From: Aeribacillus composti | Lineage (GTDB): Bacteria; Bacillota; Bacilli; Bacillales; Aeribacillaceae | DNA length: 54,743 nt | Reading direction: 5' to 3' | Assembly (NCBI RefSeq): GCF_007827555.1 | Contig: NZ_VISS01000029.1 | Span: 1 to 54,743 of the forward strand | Shown here: positions 43,269 to 52,052 of the stretch, in pieces | Numbering within the stretch: the first letter of the stretch is position 1 | How the letters are laid out: every line of letters starts with the position of its first letter | The notes under the pieces: generated by a model | Told to the model about the DNA's origin: nothing | Database searches by the model: none | What the model saw: only the letters and a program-made list of their open reading frames with translations | Made by a program: the position numbers and the translations under genes

Positions 43269-44651
43269 CTAGGACATTTGAGAAGCAATATCGTTTGATT
43301 TACCCTTCTCTTCTATCGACTGATCAACATCTGAATAAGCCGGTTCTTGATGAAAGCTTAAATCAAGGCCAAGCAGCTCGTCTTCTTTTTTCACACGCAA
43401 CGGTGTAAACAGCGAAACAATTTTCAAAACAATATATGTTCCTACTGCCGCAAGCAAAACAGCCACAATCACTCCTATAACCTGATGGAACAGCTGTTCA
43501 GGATTTCCATAAAACAAACCGTTATTCCCTGCCGGATTCACTGACTTAGTAGCAAAAAGTCCTGTTGCAATGGATCCCCATATTCCGCAGATGCCATGTA
43601 CTCCAAAAGCATCTAACGTATCATCATATTTTAGACGTGCTTTCACAAAATGGATAGCAAAATAGCAGATAGGGGCGGATGCAAGTCCAATAATCAAAGC
43701 TGAAGGGATTGTGACAAATCCTGCTGCTGGAGTTATGCCAACAAGACCGCCTATTGCCCCAGTGGCAGTTCCTACTAGCGTCGGGCGCTTGCGAACCATC
43801 CATTCTATGATCAGCCATCCCAAGCCCCCGGCTGCTGCGGCAACTTGTGTATTGGCAAAGGCAAGAGCGGTAATACCATTTGCACTAAGTGCACTTCCTG
43901 CGTTAAAACCGAACCAGCCAAACCAAAGAGTGGCCGCTCCAATAAGAAATAAAACAATATTATGAGGAGCATCATTTTTCTTCATATGTTCATATCTCGG
44001 CCCAATTACGAGTGCAGCTGTTAATGCGCTAACACCGGAAAGTATATGAACAACCGTACCTCCAGCAAAATCAAGTTCGCCCATGGCAAAAAGCCATCCG
44101 CCTCCCCATACCCAATGAGCCATTGGTGCATAAACAAAGGTGATCCATAAAACCGAAAACATTACCCATGCAGGAAAAGAAATACGCCCTGCAATTCCTC
44201 CGGAAATAATCGCAACCGTTATAGCAGCAAATGCACCTTGAAAAATGGCAAATATATAATGAGGGATGGTTAATGAACCAAAAGCAGCCTCTCCTCCTAC
44301 TCCGTTAAATGCCAGGTAGTCCAGTTTTCCAATGATTCCCCCTACATCCTGTCCAAAGCTGAGGCTGTATCCCCATAGCACCCAAACAATGGTCACAGTT
44401 AAAAGACTGACAAAGCTGTGCATCATCGTTGATACAACATTCCGTTCACTTACAAGCCCTCCATAAAAGAGAGCCAAACCAGGTACATGCATAAAAATAA
44501 CGATAGCCGCTGCTACGAGCAACCAAGTTGTATCCCCCGTATCAACCACCGGCTCGTTCTCTTGCGCAAAGGCTGAAATCGGAAAAAGGAATAAAAGATA
44601 AAGAAGAAAAACGAAAAATATTGAAGCTCTTTTCTTTACGAAACCATCCAT
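43269..44651 (-). CDS. Amt/MEP ammonium (methylammonium) transporter
   Basis: A 460-aa transporter with an N-terminal signal sequence (FFVFLLYLLFLFPISAFA) and eleven helices. Canonical Amt motifs: GLALFYGGLV, ELDFAGGTVVHILSG with the first pore His, FNAGSALSANG and the second pore His in AFGVHGICGIWGS. The start at 44651 has GGAGGAGG 7-9 nt upstream. It is the last gene of the mgs-gmaS-oxidase operon, where methylammonium uptake or ammonium recovery would fit. The cytosolic tail is about 55 residues. Confidence 0.9.
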   Translation of the reverse strand: MDGFVKKRASIFFVFLLYLLFLFPISAFAQENEPVVDTGDTTWLLVAAAIVIFMHVPGLALFYGGLVSERNVVSTMMHSFVSLLTVTIVWVLWGYSLSFGQDVGGIIGKLDYLAFNGVGGEAAFGSLTIPHYIFAIFQGAFAAITVAIISGGIAGRISFPAWVMFSVLWITFVYAPMAHWVWGGGWLFAMGELDFAGGTVVHILSGVSALTAALVIGPRYEHMKKNDAPHNIVLFLIGAATLWFGWFGFNAGSALSANGITALAFANTQVAAAAGGLGWLIIEWMVRKRPTLVGTATGAIGGLVGITPAAGFVTIPSALIIGLASAPICYFAIHFVKARLKYDDTLDAFGVHGICGIWGSIATGLFATKSVNPAGNNGLFYGNPEQLFHQVIGVIVAVLLAAVGTYIVLKIVSLFTPLRVKKEDELLGLDLSFHQEPAYSDVDQSIEEKGKSNDIASQMS

Positions 44652-44682
44652 AGGAATCCTCCTCCTTACTTTTTTCATTACT

Positions 44683-45840
44683 CTAGCTTTCGGTAGCGAT
44701 TTGTTCAAAACGATTTAATCGAAAAAAGGAAATATCATGTTTTGTTTTCCCAAGCGTGACTAAATCTGCTAAAATGCTCCCAACGATGCTGGCAAACTTA
44801 AACCCATGTCCGGAAAATCCACCGGCTAACAACACATTGCTGAAGTTTGGATGAAAATCGATAATAAAGTCGCTATCAGGAGTAAGTGAATATAAACAAA
44901 TTTTACCATCGGTCAGCTCGCCGGCAGCCTGCGGCATATATTTTTCAAGAAAGCTTCGTACATCACGTTCATCTTCACAGTAAGAACCAAATAGTCTGTT
45001 CACGGAATCTGGATCACTTTCAATCCCCATGTCATGACGTCCTATTTTTACACCTGTTTTCCGAAAATTCGGAAAACCATAATAATGACCTTCTTTTGTG
45101 TCAAAGACAAAAGCAGGAAATTGACCAAAATCATATAGTCCATCCTCCAACGGTGCAAACCATGCAACAGGTTTTCGGATCACTTGGATCGGAAAATCGA
45201 GTTCCGGCAATAATTTCGGAATCCATGCACCAGCTGTGATCACTAAATTGGCTGCTTGAAAACGTCCCTTCTCCGTAATGACCTCCGACATATCCGATTG
45301 AATGGACAGCTTTAAGACAGGATTGTTTTCCAACAGTTTGGCTCCCAGTTTTAAAGCTTCTTCTTTATAAGTTTGAATACATACTTCACATAACAAAAAT
45401 CCTGCTTGGGGATCAAAACAGGCAGTAAAATCTTCGGGAATTTGAATGCCTTGCCATTTGTTCATCACCATGCTTGCTGTGAACATTTCAATTGGGAGGT
45501 TGTGATGAATAGAGCTTTGAATCGTTTCATTGACAAAAGATGAATCGCGTTCGCCGACAACTAAAGTGCCTGTTTGATAAAATAACGTTTTTCCTGTTTG
45601 CTCTTGCAGTTCCATCCATAACCGGTATGCTTCTTTAACTAAATCAACATATTTTTCCCCTTGGCCATAACCAAATCGCAGCATTCTTGTTTCCCCGGCG
45701 TGGCTTGCAAAGGAATTTGGAACAGAAAATTGATCAATCATCAACACGCTTTGACCATTTTGGGCTAAATAATAGGCTGCAGCACTTCCTGCAGAACCTG
45801 CTCCAATAACAATCACATCGTACATCCCGTCATAATTCAT
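44683..45840 (-). CDS. Monomeric sarcosine oxidase-type FAD amine oxidase
   Basis: A 385-aa flavoprotein very close in layout to Bacillus monomeric sarcosine oxidase: dinucleotide motif IGAGSAGSAAAYYLA, ETRMLR (both substrate-binding Arg), the GRHDMG His, the covalent-FAD Cys followed by Tyr in ICLYSLTPDSDF, and AGGFSGHGFKF. Family members oxidise N-methyl amino acids with O2 to the amino acid, formaldehyde and H2O2. Lying between gmaS and an Amt gene in an N-methylglutamate operon, its likely substrate is N-methyl-L-glutamate, replacing the usual dehydrogenase. Sarcosine is the alternative. A good AGGAGG site precedes the ATG. Confidence 0.88.
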   Translation of the reverse strand: MNYDGMYDVIVIGAGSAGSAAAYYLAQNGQSVLMIDQFSVPNSFASHAGETRMLRFGYGQGEKYVDLVKEAYRLWMELQEQTGKTLFYQTGTLVVGERDSSFVNETIQSSIHHNLPIEMFTASMVMNKWQGIQIPEDFTACFDPQAGFLLCEVCIQTYKEEALKLGAKLLENNPVLKLSIQSDMSEVITEKGRFQAANLVITAGAWIPKLLPELDFPIQVIRKPVAWFAPLEDGLYDFGQFPAFVFDTKEGHYYGFPNFRKTGVKIGRHDMGIESDPDSVNRLFGSYCEDERDVRSFLEKYMPQAAGELTDGKICLYSLTPDSDFIIDFHPNFSNVLLAGGFSGHGFKFASIVGSILADLVTLGKTKHDISFFRLNRFEQIATES

Positions 45841-45875
45841 ACGAATTCCTCCATATAAATCAATACGATTTGTTT

Positions 45876-47234
45876 TTAGTAGCCTTTTAAATATTTTTCA
45901 ACTTCCCATTCGCTGACATAGTCATGATATTCTTTCCATTCAGCCTTTTTTCGTTTAATAAAGGTCTCCATAAATGTTTCCCCTAGTGCCTTGACTAACA
46001 CTTCATCGCTTTCTAATGCTTCAATCGCTTCATTCAATGTAGAAGGCAATTTGTCAAATTCATTTTCTATCGAATGGAACATGTATAAATTTCCGTTAAA
46101 TGGATCTCCTGGATCCATCCGCTTTTCGATGCCGTCCAATCCCGCTGCTAAAATCGCAGCAGTCGCCAGGTACGGATTACAGGAACCGTCCATGGCCCGA
46201 AACTCAATCCTTCCAGCATCAGGAATGCGAATAAGCTGTGTGCGGTTATTCCCTCCATAAGAAATAAAATTAGGAGCCCATGTAGATCCAGATGAGGAAT
46301 TTAACGCTCCTAGCCGCTTGTAAGAGTTGACAGTTGGACAGACAATAGCAGCCAAGGCTTTTGCATGATTGAGAATACCTGCAATAAAATGATACGCGAC
46401 TGCAGACAATCCAAAGCCTTTTGGATCATGAGCATCTTCAAATACATTTCGTTCTTCCCGCTCATCCCATAAGCTTAAGTGCATATGGCAGCCATTCCCG
46501 GTCAGATTGGAAAATGGCTTCGGCATAAACGTGGCGATTAGTCCTCGTTCCTCTGCCATGGTTCTAATCATATATTTAAAAAATGTATGCCGATCAGCAG
46601 ACGTCACCGCATCTGAAAAATCAAAATTGATTTCAAATTGTCCATTGGCATCTTCATGATCTGCTTGTGTGACATTCCATTTCAATTCATTCATATACTC
46701 AATCAAAGTGCCTAAAAATTCGATATTTCTCATAAGCGCCTGCTGTTGGTAACATGGTTTCAATTCTTTATCCTGTTCATCAAACGGGGCAATTTTCCCG
46801 TCTTCTCCCTGTTTCACAAGGAAAAATTCCGGTTCCACTCCCGTTTTCATCGTATATCCCATGCTTTTTGCTTGCGTCAGCACATTTAACAAAATCGTTC
46901 TCGTACAAAACGGCCAAGGAGTTCCATCTTCCGTTAAAGTTCCGGCAAACCAAGCAATCTCTTTATTCCACGGTAATATAGTCATAGAACGCAAATCAGG
47001 GATGCACAATATATCGGGATCATGCGGTCCGTGGCCGAGATCGCCTACAGCAAAACCGGCGAATCCAGCCCCTGATTGGCAGACTGACTGTAAACGGGAG
47101 GAAGGAATTAATTTCGCACGTAAAGAACCGTTCAAATCCGAAAAGGAGGCTAACGCCAATTTGATCTTTTTACCTTCGATATATTTTAACGTCTCCTCCA
47201 ACACCTTGTTATTGCTTTCCACTATACCGATCAA
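45876..47234 (-). CDS. gmaS: Gamma-glutamylmethylamide synthetase (glutamine synthetase-like)
   Basis: A 452-aa glutamine synthetase-superfamily enzyme. The active-site blocks GVEPEFFLV, ADHEDANGQFEINF, NGCHMHLSLW, NSYKRLG and GRIEFRAMDGSCNPYLATAA are all present. With MgsA, B and C genes directly upstream, it is best read as GmaS: methylamine + glutamate + ATP gives gamma-glutamylmethylamide. A plain GlnA is unlikely because of length, the divergent N terminus and operon context. The start codon is uncertain; TTG at 47234 has GGTGATG-like sequence before it. Confidence 0.85.
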   Translation of the reverse strand: MIGIVESNNKVLEETLKYIEGKKIKLALASFSDLNGSLRAKLIPSSRLQSVCQSGAGFAGFAVGDLGHGPHDPDILCIPDLRSMTILPWNKEIAWFAGTLTEDGTPWPFCTRTILLNVLTQAKSMGYTMKTGVEPEFFLVKQGEDGKIAPFDEQDKELKPCYQQQALMRNIEFLGTLIEYMNELKWNVTQADHEDANGQFEINFDFSDAVTSADRHTFFKYMIRTMAEERGLIATFMPKPFSNLTGNGCHMHLSLWDEREERNVFEDAHDPKGFGLSAVAYHFIAGILNHAKALAAIVCPTVNSYKRLGALNSSSGSTWAPNFISYGGNNRTQLIRIPDAGRIEFRAMDGSCNPYLATAAILAAGLDGIEKRMDPGDPFNGNLYMFHSIENEFDKLPSTLNEAIEALESDEVLVKALGETFMETFIKRKKAEWKEYHDYVSEWEVEKYLKGY

Positions 47235-47257
47235 TGATCATCACCATCCCTTATTTT

Positions 47258-48616
47258 TTACACTTTTAAAAGATCTTTAAATGAACTCCCATGGTCAAGG
47301 CTTGCAAAATACGGTTTTTTGCCCCCTAATCCTACTAGAGGAACTCCTGTAATATAGGAGGTGACTAATGTTAACGAGCGCAAATCGGTAGGATCTAAAT
47401 CACTGACTCTGCTTTTTCCGCACGATCTTGCAAAAATTTGCATTTCCATCGTGATCGAATTGATATAATTCTCCACTCTTTCAGCGGCAGCTGTAGGATC
47501 TAATCTCGCCATTAACTCAGGATCTTGTGTCGCAATACCGACCGGGCATTTACCCGTATGGCAATGATGGCATGCACCAGGTTCTGTCCCTAAGGCATGG
47601 TAGTCTTCTATATAAATTGGCCGCTGGCAATTAAGGGCAATTAACATTGCTGAACCCATATAAACGACATCCGCACCTAGTGCGATGGCTTTCGCTGCAT
47701 CAGCGCCATTGCTGATTCCGCCGCCGATAATTAGCTTTACTTCGTGCTTCATACCGATATCGTAAAGTGCTTGAGCTGCTTCAACTACAGCGGAAATGGT
47801 CGGAATCCCTGTATGATCCAATTGGATTTCCGGTGAGGCAGCGGTTCCTCCTTCCATTCCATCAATGACGACTGCTTCCACCCCAACCTTTGCCGCCAGC
47901 TTTACATCATCATAAACGCGTCCGGCCCCAATTTTAATAAAGATCGGCACTTCATAATCAGTCGCTTCCCGAATTTGCTCTACTTTTACCCCTAAATCAT
48001 CTGGCCCCATCCAATCGGGGTGCCGGCACGGGCTTCGTTGATCGACTCCTGCAGGAAGATCCCGCATTTTTGCCACTTCTTCAGAAACTTTATGTCCAAG
48101 AAGCGTTCCGCCCGTACCTGGTTTGGCGCCTTGGCTCACGACAATTTCTACCGCATCGGCTTTTTTCAAATCATAAGGATTTAAACCGTAGCGGCTCGGA
48201 AGCAATTGGTAGACCAATTTCTCCGAATATTCACGTTCTATCGGATGCATGCCCCCATCGCCCGTACATGTACTGATGCCGCATCTAGTCGCTGCAATGC
48301 CAAGCGCTTTTTTAGAATGAGCATTAATCGCCCCAAAACTCATCCCTGCAATCATGATCGGTGTTTCGAGTACGAGGGGACGTTTCACCTTTCCTTCTCC
48401 TATAACAACTTTTGTATCGCATCGCTCCCGATACCCTTCCAGCGGTACCCTTGACAGTCCTGCCGGAGTAAAGACGAGATCGTCAAAGGAAGGTAAGTCC
48501 ATTCTTTTTGTAGCTTGGCCGCGGATGCGATATCGTCCAATCTGAGCTTTTTCTTGAATTTCTTCAATTTTTTCCGGACTCCACACCTTGCTTTTTCTTA
48601 TAAGATTTCTTTCCAT
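47258..48616 (-). CDS. mgsC: N-methylglutamate synthase subunit C (FMN glutamate synthase-like)
   Basis: A 452-aa TIM-barrel protein homologous to the synthase domain of glutamate synthase. It carries FMN- and 2-oxoglutarate-binding blocks (MIAGMSFGAINAHSKKALG, SQGAKPGTGGTLLG, DGMEGGTAASP, GGGISNGADAAKA) and the 3Fe-4S ligands in CHHCHTGKCPVGI. MgsC with MgsA and MgsB forms N-methylglutamate synthase, which transfers methylamine from gamma-glutamylmethylamide or glutamate to give N-methylglutamate. It overlaps mgsB by 19 bp. An archaeal-type GltB-like protein is the other reading; the adjacent gmaS favours MgsC. Confidence 0.87.
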   Translation of the reverse strand: MERNLIRKSKVWSPEKIEEIQEKAQIGRYRIRGQATKRMDLPSFDDLVFTPAGLSRVPLEGYRERCDTKVVIGEGKVKRPLVLETPIMIAGMSFGAINAHSKKALGIAATRCGISTCTGDGGMHPIEREYSEKLVYQLLPSRYGLNPYDLKKADAVEIVVSQGAKPGTGGTLLGHKVSEEVAKMRDLPAGVDQRSPCRHPDWMGPDDLGVKVEQIREATDYEVPIFIKIGAGRVYDDVKLAAKVGVEAVVIDGMEGGTAASPEIQLDHTGIPTISAVVEAAQALYDIGMKHEVKLIIGGGISNGADAAKAIALGADVVYMGSAMLIALNCQRPIYIEDYHALGTEPGACHHCHTGKCPVGIATQDPELMARLDPTAAAERVENYINSITMEMQIFARSCGKSRVSDLDPTDLRSLTLVTSYITGVPLVGLGGKKPYFASLDHGSSFKDLLKV

Positions 48617-49305
48617 ACGCGAAACTCCTTTTTATTAAAATGATGAAGCAAGCCGTTAGGAACAATTTTTTGAAAAGAGGGCGGCGGTTCTATTTGATAG
48701 AAATCAAGCAAACTCTTTATCTCATCTTTTTCCTCTTCCGACACTTCCTCTACCTTTGTTCCATTCCCCAGCTCCGCAATTTTCCCGCCAACATAGATCA
48801 CTCCATCATACATGGAATCTCCCAGCGCTTTCCCAGCATCTCCACAAATAATCATTTTTCCTTTTTGCATCATAAAACCGGTCATATATCCGGTATTACC
48901 GCCAATAATTAAAGTCCCTCCCTTCATGCTGATTCCCGCCCTGGCGCCTGCCTCTCCTTTGACAACTACGATACCGCCTCTCAGCGAAGCTGCACAGGAA
49001 GACGCTGCATTTCCATTTACGACAATTTCTCCGCTCATTAAATTTTCACCAACTGCCCAGCCGCAATTCCCGTTTATGGTCGCTGTCACCTTATCACATA
49101 AACTCACTGCATAGTAGCCGACATCTCCGTTATAAATGAGATGAATCGGATCTGTTATGCATACTCCAAGGTTATGGCGTGCGAGAGGGTTTTCGATGAT
49201 GACCTCCTTTATATTATTTTTCGCAAAATCCCGAATCATTTGGTTGATTGAAGTCACCGTTTCACTCTTGCAATCAATTACTATACTTTCTTTCACAGAT
49301 TCCAT
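48598..49305 (-). CDS. mgsB: N-methylglutamate synthase subunit B (GXGXG domain)
   Basis: A 235-aa protein made of the GXGXG beta-helix found at the C terminus of glutamate synthase: repeated units such as NGNAASSCAASLRGG, EAGARAGISMKGG, NTGYMTGFMMQKG and DAGKALGDSMYDG. It is a structural subunit that docks the amidotransferase and synthase subunits. Overlaps with mgsA (13 bp) and mgsC (19 bp) indicate coupled translation and a stable complex. A strong GAGGAGG lies upstream. Confidence 0.87.
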   Translation of the reverse strand: MESVKESIVIDCKSETVTSINQMIRDFAKNNIKEVIIENPLARHNLGVCITDPIHLIYNGDVGYYAVSLCDKVTATINGNCGWAVGENLMSGEIVVNGNAASSCAASLRGGIVVVKGEAGARAGISMKGGTLIIGGNTGYMTGFMMQKGKMIICGDAGKALGDSMYDGVIYVGGKIAELGNGTKVEEVSEEEKDEIKSLLDFYQIEPPPSFQKIVPNGLLHHFNKKEFRVWKEIL

Positions 49306-50189
49306 ACCAATACCTCCTCTGCCCCTGGTTCTCTTACTGGCAAGCTTTCCCCAAAGCCATTTGTAATTGCTAAGCTTTCAGAAGCAAAAGCGATGAAATC
49401 ATCAGTTTCCGCAAGCACAATCGGCTTCATACTAAAAGGTTCTTTTGCTAAACCGACTGCTGTCGGCGTAACAGCAATATAGCTAAAAGAGCCGTCTAAA
49501 TCATGAACAGATGCTGTCATTGCTTCTTTTAAGCTGGCTCCTTTCTTCATTTCATCTACTAAATAAACGGCAATCACTTCCGAATCGTTTCCGGTTATAA
49601 ATTGATAGCCTTTCTTTTCGTAGTATGCTCTCAATTTAATGTAGTTTGTCACATGGCCATTGTGAATAATCGTTAAATCTTTGAAAGAATTGCAGCAGAG
49701 CGGCTGCGAATGGGAAATATCGACTTTGCTTTCTGTCGCCATTCTTGTATGGCCTACAGCAACTTGCCCGTCATATACGGAAAGCTTAAATTGCGCATCT
49801 AAAAGATGAGCTCCCCCTAAAGATTTCAACACTTCAATCGATTCTCCGATGTTTGCGACTGAAATGTCTTCGTCCAGCTGACTGATTCCTTGAACAATAT
49901 GTTGGATATCTCCTGAATGGAAAATTTTTGTTCTGACGTAATTGCCATGATCAGATGAATACAGCACATCTGCTTTATCTTTTAAGAAGGAAATGATTTT
50001 CTCCCCGTTGCCCCTTGTTTCATAATTCACATCAACATATAAGACGTTCTCTTCCTTTGGATGGAGAATGGCAACTCCTGTTGAATCAGGACCTCTTCGA
50101 AACAAACTGTCCAGCATTGCCAATATGACTTCGCCTGTTTTCCTTTTGTGATTTGGATTTTTAAAGATGACACCACTGATCCCGCACAT
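49293..50189 (-). CDS. mgsA: N-methylglutamate synthase subunit A (class II glutamine amidotransferase)
   Basis: A 298-aa Ntn-type glutamine amidotransferase. The catalytic Cys is residue 2 (MCGISGV). RRGPDSTGVA, GHTRMATES and the NGHVTNY and TGNDSEV glutamine-site motifs are present. As in other MgsA proteins it would release ammonia or methylamine from the gamma-glutamyl amide for the synthase subunit. It is the first gene of an operon mgsA-mgsB-mgsC-gmaS-oxidase-amt, and the ribosome binding site GGAGGG is 6-7 nt upstream. Confidence 0.87.
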   Translation of the reverse strand: MCGISGVIFKNPNHKRKTGEVILAMLDSLFRRGPDSTGVAILHPKEENVLYVDVNYETRGNGEKIISFLKDKADVLYSSDHGNYVRTKIFHSGDIQHIVQGISQLDEDISVANIGESIEVLKSLGGAHLLDAQFKLSVYDGQVAVGHTRMATESKVDISHSQPLCCNSFKDLTIIHNGHVTNYIKLRAYYEKKGYQFITGNDSEVIAVYLVDEMKKGASLKEAMTASVHDLDGSFSYIAVTPTAVGLAKEPFSMKPIVLAETDDFIAFASESLAITNGFGESLPVREPGAEEVLVWNL

Positions 50190-50266
50190 CTTTTTTCCCT
50201 CCAGTCGTTGAAAAATTTTTGGAACTTTTTGTGAGAGGTTGTGGTTATATACAATATTCCATAATT

Positions 50267-50307
50267 TTTTCCCAAAAAAAAGCTCATTTTATCGAATATT
50301 GGGAAAA
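50267..50307. promoter_or_regulatory. Inverted repeat in the mgsA promoter region
   Basis: TTTTCCCAA (50267-50275) and TTGGGAAAA (50299-50307) lie about 80-120 bp upstream of mgsA. They are possible operator half-sites for the IclR protein encoded next door; the right half-site also vaguely resembles a CodY box. Confidence 0.4.
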
Positions 50308-50361
50308 TTACAAAAACCATGTTACCTTTTCTCCCATAGGATGGACTTTTTCATCCTTTGG

Positions 50362-51114
50362 TCATCTGTTTGGTACCCAGCCTAGTTCTTCGGAAATTTC
50401 ATTTGCGGCTCTGATTGTGGTAGATATTAAACCGGCTAACTCATCTTTCGTAAAACGCGTTTCCGGCCCGGCAACACTTAAAGAGGCGATCACTTTATTT
50501 TCCCAAGAGAAAATAGGAGCTGCCACACTGGCGGTTCCTTCTGTTGTTTCCCCGAAAGAAATACAATATCCATGCTTTCGAATTAACATTAAATGTCGGT
50601 GAAGATGATCCACGTCTTTTATCCTTCCATTTTTTACAAGATCTTTAATCACTTGGCTTCTTGTTTTCTCTTCCAAGTATGCTAAAATCACTTTTTTCGA
50701 AGCACCTACGCATAAAGGAAGACGCATTCCAATCGGTTCGACAATTCTAAGCCAATGAGGCGAATCAACACAATCAATAAACACGCCTTCACATCCTTCC
50801 GGTACGGTCAAGTACACACTTTCCTTTGTTTTTTGGGCCAGCTTTTCCATAATTGGTACTGCAGCATTACGAACCGATAGATTGTCTCGTATGGAAAGAC
50901 CTAATTGAAGCAATGTAAGGCCTAGACGGAATTTTCTCGTTTGTTTGTTTTTATACACAAATCCATACTCTTCTAAACAAGTCAGCAATCGGTGCACCGT
51001 TTGAACGGGAATACCGAGCTTTTTACTGATTTCCGTAGTACTCCACTCTTCTTTATTTTCGTTCGGCTGAATAGTTTGCAATAATAAAATCGTTTTCCGA
51101 ATCACCTCTGACAT
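50362..51114 (-). CDS. IclR family transcriptional regulator of the mgs operon
   Basis: A 250-aa regulator with an N-terminal winged helix (WSTTEISKKLGIPVQTVHRLLTCLEEYG, about residues 22-50) and an IclR effector domain (GMRLPLCVGASKKVILAYL, GTASVAAPIFSWENKVIASLSVAGPETR). The product lies 172 bp upstream of mgsA in the same direction, so it is the natural candidate regulator of the methylamine operon. A 20-bp palindrome overlaps its own promoter region, pointing to autoregulation. AGGAGGGG precedes the start. Confidence 0.88.
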   Translation of the reverse strand: MSEVIRKTILLLQTIQPNENKEEWSTTEISKKLGIPVQTVHRLLTCLEEYGFVYKNKQTRKFRLGLTLLQLGLSIRDNLSVRNAAVPIMEKLAQKTKESVYLTVPEGCEGVFIDCVDSPHWLRIVEPIGMRLPLCVGASKKVILAYLEEKTRSQVIKDLVKNGRIKDVDHLHRHLMLIRKHGYCISFGETTEGTASVAAPIFSWENKVIASLSVAGPETRFTKDELAGLISTTIRAANEISEELGWVPNR

Positions 51115-51126
51115 CTAAACCCCTCC

Positions 51127-51146
51127 TATGTAAAAAAATTTACATA
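51127..51146. promoter_or_regulatory. Palindrome upstream of the IclR gene
   Basis: TATGTAAA and TTTACATA with a 4-bp A-tract centre, 12 bp before the IclR start. It is one base short of the TnrA/GlnR consensus spacing (TGTNA-N6-TNACA), so either an IclR autoregulatory operator or a weak nitrogen box. Confidence 0.5.
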
Positions 51147-52052
51147 ATGAGAATGGAATGTTTGCTTTTATATTAACGAAATAAAAAATGATACAACGTT
51201 GTTTTGTCAGATCGGCCAACATACTTTTTATATTTTTTCCCATATAATGAGATTTTTTACCGGAAGAGGTTGAGGGAGGAATTTAATAAACGAGCAAGTT
51301 GAGTTAATTTTTCTCTTCTCCATTTTCTGTGGTTCTCTAGAGGCGAACTGGGGATGTATATCGGATCATGTAACAATTTGCGAATTTATTATCCAAGCAA
51401 TATACGACAAAATAATCCGTCATTTGGATGCACTTGTTGAAAAAGCGCAAATTGCAGCTGGTTGGCCTTGTATCCTGAAGGTCTCATAAGATGGGGGTGT
51501 CTAATAAGTCGTTTTTACGGCTTATTGACGCCCCCTTTAATGTTTTAGAAACGTTGATATATCGATGTTTATGATTTTTGTTTTTAATGGGATTTGATTT
51601 TCTGGACAGCCCCATGTCTCTCTCGTGTCGTAATGAAAATACCAGCCAAAACGAATAGTACACCAGCCAGGATGCCCTTAATAGTTCTTCTTTAGTTGAA
51701 TGGTTTTAGTGTACTCGATTACACTTTCGTGAAAGGTTCGTATTGACAACAATTTCCGCTTAGAATAAGGTCAATCCGTTTCGAAATTCACTTACATATT
51801 TAAATTGTCGGTTTTAGTATAATATTGTCTTTCAGTTACAAAACGCCTAAATAAATCCAAACCTTCATTATAAAATAAATGCTTTGATAAAAATTGAAAC
51901 GTTTATCCTTTCTTTGCTTTAAAAAATACCCTCCCATGTAGACGGTTAGGAGCATAAAATCATTACATTTGACTGTCTACCTGTTAAGGGAAAATACGAG
52001 ACCTGCTCAATTTTTAAAAATGGTAACATACTTACCATTTTGGAATATAAAA
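51147..52052. other. About 900-bp stretch without a gene, containing the right MITE-like element
   Basis: Besides the element at 51493-51613, short protein-like fragments appear (for example ICEFIIQAIYDKII near 51390 on the plus strand, and GILAGVLFVLAGIFIT near 51650 on the minus strand) but no intact gene. Confidence 0.5.
51493..51613 (-). mobile_element. MITE-like element, right copy
   Basis: 121 bp, inverted with respect to the copy at 31904-32023. Ends GGGGGTGTCT and (reverse complement) GGGGCTGTCC form imperfect terminal repeats. One end folds into a hairpin (GGGGGTGTCTAATAAGTCG with CGGCTTATTGACGCCCCC). No open frame of note. It marks the right edge of the amine island. Confidence 0.8.

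Noticed and set aside
45876-47234. Ordinary glutamine synthetase GlnA
   Set aside because: Divergent N terminus, no linked glnR, and direct linkage to MgsABC and an N-methyl amino acid oxidase favour GmaS.
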